DNA of 64,000 bases, from NCBI GenBank assembly GCA_964624795.1, contig CAZUZS010000004.1:1-64000 (forward strand). Reading direction: 5' to 3'. The notes under the pieces are model-generated. The model ran no database searches. It was not told the origin of the DNA and saw only the letters and a list, made by a program, of their open reading frames with translations. Position numbers and translations under genes: made by a program. Shown here one piece after another: positions 1-8,157 of the stretch. The first letter of the stretch is position 1. Each line of letters starts with the position of its first letter. Source of the DNA: CAZUZS01 sp964624795. GTDB lineage: Bacteria > Calditrichota > Calditrichia > RBG-13-44-9.

Positions 1-1221
1 CTATCCCACTTCAGCGGGAAAATTGATGAGTTGCGGGTCTGGAACATCTCGCGCAGTTCTGCCGCGATCCAGGCTGATATGAACCGGTTGCTAGAAGGAT
101 CCGAAACGGGGCTTCTCGCCTATTGGAGCTTTGACGACTCAACCCGCTGTTCGGCGGCATTTGCCGGTGATTACGCCGAGGACGGCGGAAACCACGGGAC
201 TATTTTTGGAGCACAGTACGCCTCCGATTCCAGCGCAGTAGAGCTATTCACGATGACGGATCCGCACGGCGATTACTCTATTCGAGATATCTATTATGAT
301 GAAAGCCGAACGTTCACGCTCACTCCAGCCAAAGGCGATCACGGATTCACGCCGCCTTCCCGAAACAGCACGCTGGACTTGACCATGCCCGGTCAATCTT
401 CCATAAATTTTACGGATACCACAACTTTTACCGTCTCGGGAAGGATCCAATTTGCCAACACCTCCTGCAACGTGGAAGGCGTTGCGATCTACCTGGACGG
501 ATTCCCTACCGGCATCTATTCCAACAGCAATGGAAGATTCTATCTTTCCATCGATGAACCGGGAGAATACACCATATCGCTTTCGTATGGCGATTCGACA
601 GCAGTTCATACCTTTCTGCCGCAAGACACTACCATAACGGTAACGGACGATATTTTGGATCTGCGGTTTTGGGACACCACCACCCGTCTTGTCTATGGTA
701 AAGTAAGGGGACCCTGCAATTCGCCGATTGGCGTCGCTGATTTGCAGTTATTGGGCATTGGAAATAATGCCGGCCTTTTTGACACCACAATTACCACTGA
801 TGCGGAGGGGAATTATCGGTTCTTCTTCCCGGCGCAGCCCTATCTAATCGATCTGACGAATATTATTCCTTACAATCCTTTGATAGTGCAATATTTTTCC
901 TCCGACACCGTTGACCTGACCTGGGAAAACCAGCGGCAAAATTTTACCTATCGCACGACGCCAATTGTCCGCGTCACCGGTTGGCCGGAAATCGGCGGCG
1001 GCAGCTACCCGGTTCCGATCATGGAGCAGTTTGTAAATTACCGGATGATAATCGAGGTGTTAGATACCTGGGGAACTGACACCTGTCACGTAGATGAAGG
1101 ATATGTACGGATCTATGATGGGGTTGGTGATAAAGCCAATAATCCGGTGACGATACCGCTGGAAAACGGCATCGCGGTTTATACCTGCATTGCCGGCAAG
1201 CCAAATATTCTCAGCGGAGGA
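1..1221 (+). CDS. Large secreted LamG/carboxypeptidase-regulatory-like repeat protein, 5' and gap-truncated piece
   Basis: The reading frame is open from base 1, so the true start lies to the left. The first ~75 residues are the end of a LamG/concanavalin-like jelly roll (GKIDELRVWN followed by LLAYWSFDD). Two carboxypeptidase-regulatory-like beta-sandwich repeats follow at about bases 420-660 and 670-870, each with a GYKV/GKVRG-like start and a G(R/N)(F/Y)xxxx end. The frame stays open to the N run at 1221. The piece downstream of the gap is open in another frame, which is expected because the N run has no true length. I infer that both pieces are one surface or secreted protein of well over 1,600 residues. 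No catalytic motif is visible; a role in adhesion or as a surface scaffold is a guess from the domains. Confidence 0.75.
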
Positions 1222-1321
1222 NNNNNNNNNNNNNNNNNNNNNNNNNNNNNNNNNNNNNNNNNNNNNNNNNNNNNNNNNNNNNNNNNNNNNNNNNNNNNNN
1301 NNNNNNNNNNNNNNNNNNNNN
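1222..1321. other. Assembly gap (100 N)
   Basis: Exactly 100 N, the usual scaffolding placeholder. It lies inside the large secreted-protein gene, so the reading-frame change across it is not evidence of a frameshift. Confidence 0.98.
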
Positions 1322-4300
1322 CAGGAATCTATGGGAATAGGCGCATTTGTAAACCTGCAGGCCGGCGCAGTTCTTGGCGTCGGGGAAGGCGTATCCACCG
1401 AGTTCGGGGCTTATGTTCTCATCGCCGGCGATTTCTATTATATCGATGATACCAGTAGGGTTTCCGGAAAGACGATTACCTTCAAAGCGAGTGAGGAATT
1501 TCGCAGCTCAGATAACACGCTGGTAGCCGGTGAAAAAAGTGATGTTTTCATCGGTGCCTCATTCAGCATGGTTTATGCACTTACCGATGTAATTGATTTC
1601 AACTGGACGACCAACCAGGTGGAGCGCGACACCTCAGTAGCATGGGATATCGACAGTGTTGCGACCACATTTATTTACACGGAATCCCATATAAGAAATA
1701 CGCTCATCCCGCAATTGCGGGAACTGCGCAACCTGGCGCTTGGTGAAAACGATACCATCCGCGCAAGAAAATATCTTGAAGGGATTGACCGCTGGAACCA
1801 GGAACTTGAGTACAACAGAAGCCTGAAACGCACCGCTCGCTTTGAGCGCAATATCTCTTTTAGTGCCGGTGCTTCCCTAACTTATTCATCCAACAACACT
1901 TCATCGATCACTTCCACAAGGACACGCACGCAAACCTGGGATGTTCACTGGCAGGCAGGACTTGGTGCGGTCATTTTAGGCTGCACTTACGAAATCGGGG
2001 CACAGGGTTCATATTATAAAAATACGATTAATGATACAACCCTGGTCACCGAAAATTCGGTGACCACCGGCTATTCGCTGGGTGATGACGATGCCGGCGA
2101 TTTTTTCAGCGTGAATGTGAAAAGGGACGCCACCTACGGAACACCTGTTTTTGATCTTTTAGCTGGGACCAGCAGTTGTCCGTGGGAACCCGGCACTCAG
2201 CCGCGCGATGGGGTTCAGTTAGATATGTCGCCGTACGTGCGAAATAACGTCCCGCCGGATGAACCGGCAGCCTTTATTCTTTCTCTGGGAAATACCAGCC
2301 AGAGTGGTGAATCGCGCGAGTATTATCTCTCAGTCATTCAATCCAGCAACCTGGATGGTGCGATCATCCGGGTTGGCGGGGTGGTAATCGAAGACCACCT
2401 CTCCTACACCTTGCCGGCAGGGGAGCAATTGACCGCTACCATGACCGTTGAACGGGGACCAATTGCCTACGATTATGAAAATCTGAAGGTTCGGTTCTAT
2501 TCTCCCTGCAATGCAGAAGCCATCGCCGATACGGTTACTTTCTCCGTTCATTTTCAAAGCAATTGCAGTGATGTGACGCTTTTAACGCCTGAAAATCATT
2601 GGGTCGTGAACCAGTCCGACAATGATACGCTGCAATTCATTCTCACCGATTACAATCTCAATAATCCTTACATGGAGAATCTCAAATTGCAGTACCGGCG
2701 TTATGGCGAAAGCTGGCAGACTGCTTTCCTTTATCCTAAAAGCACCATTCCGCCGGAATACATTTTCGAATACTGGGATGTGTCCGCACTGCCGGATGGC
2801 AATTACGAATTGAGGGCAGTTTCCGACTGCGGGAATAAAGGGCTTAACTATTCCGATGTCGCTTCCGGTGTTATCGATCGGCAGGCGCTGCTGGTCTTTG
2901 GCACGCCCCAGCCGTCGGATGGTGTGCTGAACCTGGGCGAAAACATTTCTATTTCGTTCTCCGACGAAATTGATGAAAATTATGCAACCCCTCAAAATAT
3001 ATCCCTGGTCACCCGGGATGACAGCGTTGCAATACCTGCAGAGGTGGCGGCCTACCAAAACACACTTGTGATATCGGTACCGCTGGACACTTTGGCCATT
3101 TATTCGAACCGCTACCTGACCGCCACCGTCTCGGGTATTCGGGATATCAATGGGAACACGCTTCGCAATCCAGTCAGTTGGTCGTTCCGGATTAGCACAA
3201 GCCCGGTTTACTGGACAGTTTCCAATGCCGACCGAACTGTGTACCAGCGTTCTTCGGAAACATTTACCCGAACGCTCCGAAACTCAGGCAGCCAGGATGA
3301 ACCTTTTACCATCACCCGGCATCCGGTATGGCTGACGCCAGGTCTGACTGCGGGAACCATACCTCCAGGTGGAGAAACAGAAATCTCCTTTGCAATAGAT
3401 TCGCAGCTCAATCCAGGCAGCTATCAGGATACCGTCTTCGTCCATACCAACCTGGGTGAGGAACAATTGTTGGTCCGCCTGAAAGTCTTGATTCAGCCGC
3501 CGCAATGGACGGTAAATCCGGCCCAGTTCAATTACAGCATGAATGTCACTGCGCAGGTGGTTCTCAACGACACCTTATCGCAGGATATTTTTGATATATT
3601 GAGTGTTTTTGTTCAGGACGAATGCCGGGGCACCGCAAATATCGAGTATGTACCATCCGTCAACAAATACATGGCATTTTTAACCCTCTACAGCAATACT
3701 TCCATTCGAGAGATATTGACATTCCATGCGTGGGATGCATCACAAGGCAGAGAGCAAGTATTTTCCGGGGACAACTATACTTTTTCAAATAACGGCTCTT
3801 ATGGCACCACTTCGAATCCCGTCCTGATAGTACCGGACGGTTTTGTGCAAACTGTCGAGCTGAACATAGGCTGGACATGGATTTCGCCGAATGTGGAATG
3901 CTCCGATATGAGCATTGCTACCACCCTGTTAAATCTCTCGCCGGACGACGGAGATCTGGTAAAAGGCCAAACCGGATTCTGTCAGTACCAAACCGGCGTA
4001 GGCTGGCAGGGCAGTTTGCAGCGCCTGGAAATTGGGGAAAGTTATCGAGTCTTTTCGGACAAAAGCCAGACATTGAGATTGACAGGCTCTCCGGTGGATA
4101 TTCCCGCTACCCCCATTTTCGTTGATGCCGGCTGGAACTGGATCGGCTATTTGCCACAGGAAATAATGGATATCAACAATGCGCTGGCAGCCTACACGGC
4201 TATGGAGGGAGATCGAATCCGGAGCCAGACCGAGTTCGCCGAATTTCTTGCTTCTTCCGGCCAATGGGAAGGCAGTCTGAAAAAGATGATCCCCGGGCAG

Positions 4301-5032
4301 GGTTATCTGCTGAATTCCCAATTGGGGGGTACTGTAAACTACCCATCGCTTGGCAAACCCGGCGGCATTGCCGGCACACAATCTCTGGCTTTTCCGGAAA
4401 AATCGGATTGGGAAGTCAACATCGGTTCCTATGAACACAATATAAGCATCACGGCTCTCCTTGAATTCGATGGAACAGAGATGGCCGATACCACCATCAT
4501 TCTTGGGGCATTCGTCGAGGACACTTGCCGGGGTTTAACCAGAATTCAGTATATCCCCGGCATGCAAAAGCACCTTGCCTTCCTGTTGGTTTACTCCAAT
4601 CATCTGGCGGGCGATTCGATCCATTTCCGGATTTATGAGCCCCAAAATGACAAAACACGACCGGTTGCCGAAAGGCTCGCATTCCGGAGCGATGATATTC
4701 TTGGCAACGTGGAAACCCCATTCCTCCTTACTGCTCTGGGCATTGGAGACGAATTGATTCCCACCGAGTTTTATCTTCGCCAAAACTACCCCAATCCATT
4801 CAATCCTGTTACCACCATCGAATACGGTTTGCCGCATGATGAAGATGTGAGCCTGGTAATATTCAATGCACTGGGGCAGAAAGTCAAAACACTGGTTAAC
4901 GGGCGGCAGAAAGCAGACAGATACAAAATCAGCTTCAGCGCTACCGAATTAAGGATGGCAAGCGGCATATATTTCTATCGTCTTAAGGCCGGTAAGATCA
5001 CACGAACGCGTAAGCTGCTCCTGATCAAATAA
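1322..5032 (+). CDS. Large secreted Ig-like repeat protein with Por/T9SS-type C-terminal sorting domain (3' piece)
   Basis: Continuation of the gene to the left, open directly from the gap. In order: a glycine-rich beta region (1322-1600); a charged helical stretch (about 1680-1850); Ser/Thr-rich beta repeats; a bacterial Ig-like Big_5 domain (about 2890-3200, SGIRDINGNTL); a BACON-like Ig domain (about 3205-3500); and two pairs of internal repeats. One repeat pair (about 3508-3840 and 4408-4740) shares CRG, a following YxPxxxK, and AFLxxYSN. The other (about 3865-4100 and 4120-4330) shares GWxWI, QTxF and GSL. The last ~80 residues are a sorting domain (NYPNPFNP to RKLLLIK), which in FCB bacteria directs export through the type IX system and surface attachment or release. 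The stop is TAA at 5030-5032. The substrate or partner is unknown. Confidence 0.85.
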   Translation, partial: QESMGIGAFVNLQAGAVLGVGEGVSTEFGAYVLIAGDFYYIDDTSRVSGKTITFKASEEFRSSDNTLVAGEKSDVFIGASFSMVYALTDVIDFNWTTNQVERDTSVAWDIDSVATTFIYTESHIRNTLIPQLRELRNLALGENDTIRARKYLEGIDRWNQELEYNRSLKRTARFERNISFSAGASLTYSSNNTSSITSTRTRTQTWDVHWQAGLGAVILGCTYEIGAQGSYYKNTINDTTLVTENSVTTGYSLGDDDAGDFFSVNVKRDATYGTPVFDLLAGTSSCPWEPGTQPRDGVQLDMSPYVRNNVPPDEPAAFILSLGNTSQSGESREYYLSVIQSSNLDGAIIRVGGVVIEDHLSYTLPAGEQLTATMTVERGPIAYDYENLKVRFYSPCNAEAIADTVTFSVHFQSNCSDVTLLTPENHWVVNQSDNDTLQFILTDYNLNNPYMENLKLQYRRYGESWQTAFLYPKSTIPPEYIFEYWDVSALPDGNYELRAVSDCGNKGLNYSDVASGVIDRQALLVFGTPQPSDGVLNLGENISISFSDEIDENYATPQNISLVTRDDSVAIPAEVAAYQNTLVISVPLDTLAIYSNRYLTATVSGIRDINGNTLRNPVSWSFRISTSPVYWTVSNADRTVYQRSSETFTRTLRNSGSQDEPFTITRHPVWLTPGLTAGTIPPGGETEISFAIDSQLNPGSYQDTVFVHTNLGEEQLLVRLKVLIQPPQWTVNPAQFNYSMNVTAQVVLNDTLSQDIFDILSVFVQDECRGTANIEYVPSVNKYMAFLTLYSNTSIREILTFHAWDASQGREQVFSGDNYTFSNNGSYGTTSNPVLIVPDGFVQTVELNIGWTWISPNVECSDMSIATTLLNLSPDDGDLVKGQTGFCQYQTGVGWQGSLQRLEIGESYRVFSDKSQTLRLTGSPVDIPATPIFVDAGWNWIGYLPQEIMDINNALAAYTAMEGDRIRSQTEFAEFLASSGQWEGSLKKMIPGQGYLLNSQLGGTVNYPSLGKPGGIAGTQSLAFPEKSDWEVNIGSYEHNISITALLEFDGTEMADTTIILGAFVEDTCRGLTRIQYIPGMQKHLAFLLVYSNHLAGDSIHFRIYEPQNDKTRPVAERLAFRSDDILGNVETPFLLTALGIGDELIPTEFYLRQNYPNPFNPVTTIEYGLPHDEDVSLVIFNALGQKVKTLVNGRQKADRYKISFSATELRMASGIYFYRLKAGKITRTRKLLLIK

Positions 5033-5083
5033 TAGCGACCATCGAATATGAAAACTATCGTTTTAGTTGAGAGGAATATTCTC

Positions 5084-6601
5084 ATGAAACAAATTATGCT
5101 CATTTCAGTATTGATTTTTTCATTTTTCCAGGCAGCGCATTCACAATCAAGCGTGAAGTGGGAAGAGACATTCGATGGTCTTACGATTCCGCCGGGTTGG
5201 ATGGCGGTTGATAATGACAACAGTGGCTCGGGCTTCGATCTGTTTCAATCCATTGCGCTGCAAAGCGGAACGACCATTTTGCCGCAATCCGGTCAGAGCT
5301 TCTGGTCCAGCAATTACCAGAATGCCAGCCTTGCCGGCATAATCGACGAATGGTTGATCAGCCCGCAAATATCGGTTATTTATGCCGGCGACAGCCTTTA
5401 CTTCTGGGCCGGTGCGATTGGTGGAGCCTTTGATGACTCCCTGCGGGTGTGGATCTCCACCACCGATAACCAGCTTTCGAGTTTCACCCATTTGCTTGGT
5501 TATTTTCGGGTGGATGGTCCGGCGGGAAGCTGGCACAAATACGGATTTTCCCTGGCCCCATTCGATAGTTGTGATATTTACCTGGCGGTGAATTATTATA
5601 TTAAGGACGGCGGCCCCGGCGGGCAGCACTCCGATTTTATGTGGCTGGATCACGTTATCATCACCGGCGACCCGGGGACCATCAACACCCCGCCAACCAC
5701 CTTTCACCTTATTAATCCGCCCACTGCAACATTCCTGAATCCCAGGACTGATTCGACCATTCATTTCAAATGGAACACTGCCTCTGATGCAAATGGAGAC
5801 ACACTGCGTTACAAGCTGAAGATTCTGGATGTCTTCCCTCAACTGGCATTCAAGGATATATTGGATACGACCTACGCTTTTGCCTGGCAGGAATTCCTGA
5901 ACCACTACACCGCTTACCGCTGGACAATGAGCGTCACAGATGGAAGGTCGACCGTGACATGCCCGGACACTTTCATATTTTTCACGCCCCCCATTGAAAA
6001 CCTGGCACCGTATGGCTTCGCGCTGGCAAACCCGCCGGACGGTGATACGCTTACCACCTCCGACACCCTGGTGTTCCGTTGGCATCCGGCAATTGATCCC
6101 AACAGCGACACAGTGACTTATGCACTTCATTTAACCGGCAACAACCTGGACACCACTTTCGCAGGAATTCCGGACACATCATTTAGCTTATTTGGAGCAA
6201 CAGTCCTTGAGGCAGGTGAAATATACAATTGGACGGTCATGGCATCCGACAGCCAATTTACCACTCCCAGCCAGGATACCTGGACCTTTGCGACACGCAG
6301 CGCCCTCGGCATTCCAAATGAGATTTCTCAAATCCCGCTTCAGCCGGAATCGCATCAAAACTACCCAAATCCTTTCAATCCCAGGACAGTTATCAGATTC
6401 CAGCTATCGGCTAAAAGTTTTACTACCTTGAAGGTGTATGACATTACTGGAAGGAAGATCGCCACACTGGTGTCCGGAAACCTGGCTGCCGGGACATACG
6501 ATGTGGTTTGGGACGCAGGAAATCTGGCAAGCGGGATATACATTTATAAATTGCGTGCAGGAGATTTTATTCAGGTGAGGAAAATGCTTCTGATACGGTA
6601 G
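5084..6601 (+). CDS. Secreted choice-of-anchor J/cleaved-adhesin protein with two Fn3-like domains and T9SS sorting domain
   Basis: 505 residues. I chose the ATG at 5084 over the one at 5048 because GAGAGG lies 9 bases upstream and translation then opens directly with a signal peptide (hydrophobic MKQIMLISVLIFSFFQ, cleavage near AHSQS). Residues ~25-190 resemble the cleaved-adhesin/MAM-like jelly roll (WEETFDG...PPGW, DEWLISPQI, DFMWLDHVII). Two Fn3-like domains follow (residues ~200-305 and ~310-405), each with the FxWxxAxDxxxDTxxY pattern. The C-terminus carries NYPNPFNP and ends RKMLLIR, a Por-type sorting domain. It lies 51 bases after the preceding secreted protein, with no terminator seen between them. 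Probably surface-exposed or released; no enzymatic residues are visible. Confidence 0.85.
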   Translation: MKQIMLISVLIFSFFQAAHSQSSVKWEETFDGLTIPPGWMAVDNDNSGSGFDLFQSIALQSGTTILPQSGQSFWSSNYQNASLAGIIDEWLISPQISVIYAGDSLYFWAGAIGGAFDDSLRVWISTTDNQLSSFTHLLGYFRVDGPAGSWHKYGFSLAPFDSCDIYLAVNYYIKDGGPGGQHSDFMWLDHVIITGDPGTINTPPTTFHLINPPTATFLNPRTDSTIHFKWNTASDANGDTLRYKLKILDVFPQLAFKDILDTTYAFAWQEFLNHYTAYRWTMSVTDGRSTVTCPDTFIFFTPPIENLAPYGFALANPPDGDTLTTSDTLVFRWHPAIDPNSDTVTYALHLTGNNLDTTFAGIPDTSFSLFGATVLEAGEIYNWTVMASDSQFTTPSQDTWTFATRSALGIPNEISQIPLQPESHQNYPNPFNPRTVIRFQLSAKSFTTLKVYDITGRKIATLVSGNLAAGTYDVVWDAGNLASGIYIYKLRAGDFIQVRKMLLIR

Positions 6602-6813
6602 CGATCAAGATAGAATGGAGCAATTTCCATAAGTATATAAATTTAGAGCCTTTTTTGTTTGTGATGATCTTTTAACTTCGACACAAAACGATTAGGGCAA
6701 TCCATCCGTACTGGCAGATTTCTGCAAAAATTTTGGAAAAGAAAACCCATAAATATCACCTGGCAAATGGAAATTTCATTGCTTTTACAGTGCCGAATAT
6801 ATAAAATAGAAGC

Positions 6814-8046
6814 ATGAAAATACAATCACCAGCAATCCGATTTTCATCTTCAATATTCCTTATTCTGGGCATCGTTTCGTTGGCCTTTTCGCAACGGCCT
6901 GACACGCTTATCCAGCATTTGATAAGCCAGACCAACCTGGATACTGTGGTCCATTATGTTCGGGTTCTTTCCGGCGAAGATTCGGTCACGATAAACCAGG
7001 GCCGATATCTGATCCAATCCCGCAATGCTTCCAGGCCTGGCAATGCGCTCGCGGCCGAGTACATATCTCAAACCCTGCAGCGTACCGGTTTACCCACTTA
7101 CACCCAGAATTACAGTACAAACGGGGCAAATGTTTTTGGTGTCCAAACGGGAGTGGATTACCCGGAACAGGAATTTATCATCTGCGCCCATTACGATGCA
7201 GTCACGACATATTGTGCAGATGACAATGCCAGTGGGACTGCAGCCGTTCTGGAGGCTGCACGAATCCTCTCGCAGGTCCAAACACCGTATACGGTGATTT
7301 ATGCTCTATGGGATGAGGAAGAAAACGGATTGATAGGCAGCCACTATTATGCACAGCAGGCATATCAATCCGGTCAAAATATCCTGGGCGTCCTCAACCT
7401 GGAAATGCTTGGTTGGGACAGCAATGATGATGGCCTGATCGATGTACACACACGAGACATTGCCAATTCAACCGAGTTGGCTAACATGCTCGTGTTTGTC
7501 AATTCAGAATACCAGATTGGCCTTGATCCGGCTATATATAATCCGGGTTCGGGCTCCAGCGACCATGGCTCTTTCTGGCAGGTAGGATATGGTGCAATAT
7601 GCTTCGGTGAAGCCTATTATGGCGATGATTTCAATCCCTATTATCATTCTTCAAACGACAGGATTGCGCGCTTTAACCTTGGCTATTTCAATCATCTGTC
7701 ACAGTTAGCAGTGGGCACTATCTCTTATCTGGCTTTCAATAGTACTACCCTGGATATTCCAACCGCCTCCCAACCGGCAATTCAGGAATTTGTGCTGAAG
7801 CAAAACTATCCAAATCCCTTCAATCCCACTACTACCATAGAATTTACCCTTCCTGCCGCAACCTTGACTACGCTCAGGATATATAATTCCGCCGGACAAG
7901 AAGTGGCCACGCTCGTGTCGGAACTCCTTTCAGCAGGAAACCACAAATTGACCTGGAATGCCCGGAATCTGCCAAGCGGGATTTACATGTATACCCTTGC
8001 TGCAGAGAATTTCCACGAAAGCAGAAAGCTCATTTTGCTCAAATAG
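6814..8046 (+). CDS. Secreted M28-family zinc metallopeptidase with T9SS sorting domain
   Basis: 410 residues with an N-terminal signal peptide (LILGIVSLAFSQ). The central ~230 residues are an M28 aminopeptidase fold. The expected zinc ligands are all present: AHYDA (His, plus the adjacent catalytic Asp), ADDNASG (bridging Asp), DEEENG (catalytic Glu then metal Glu), NLEMLGWD (Asp) and YYHSSND (His). Family members remove N-terminal residues from peptides outside the cytoplasm. The C-terminal ~80 residues form the same NYPNPFNP...RKLILLK sorting domain as the two preceding genes, so the enzyme is predicted to be exported and either anchored or released. Calling it an aminopeptidase is family knowledge; peptide specificity cannot be read. 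It stands alone, with 212 bases before it. Confidence 0.92.
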   Translation: MKIQSPAIRFSSSIFLILGIVSLAFSQRPDTLIQHLISQTNLDTVVHYVRVLSGEDSVTINQGRYLIQSRNASRPGNALAAEYISQTLQRTGLPTYTQNYSTNGANVFGVQTGVDYPEQEFIICAHYDAVTTYCADDNASGTAAVLEAARILSQVQTPYTVIYALWDEEENGLIGSHYYAQQAYQSGQNILGVLNLEMLGWDSNDDGLIDVHTRDIANSTELANMLVFVNSEYQIGLDPAIYNPGSGSSDHGSFWQVGYGAICFGEAYYGDDFNPYYHSSNDRIARFNLGYFNHLSQLAVGTISYLAFNSTTLDIPTASQPAIQEFVLKQNYPNPFNPTTTIEFTLPAATLTTLRIYNSAGQEVATLVSELLSAGNHKLTWNARNLPSGIYMYTLAAENFHESRKLILLK

Positions 8047-8157
8047 CAGAAAAACACTATAAAATATCCCGGTTGTCATTTCAACTTAGCACCCATGTGT
8101 GACCGCCCTTATAAAACACCCATCAAAATTCAATCGATTAATTAGGCAGGAATAATC

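Noticed and set aside
1190..1449. A frameshift in the large secreted-protein gene
   Set aside because: The frame change falls at a 100-N placeholder gap, whose length is arbitrary, so no frameshift can be claimed.
5147..6130. 327-codon minus-strand frame under the cleaved-adhesin gene
   Set aside because: Shadow of a gene with signal peptide and sorting domain; no motifs.
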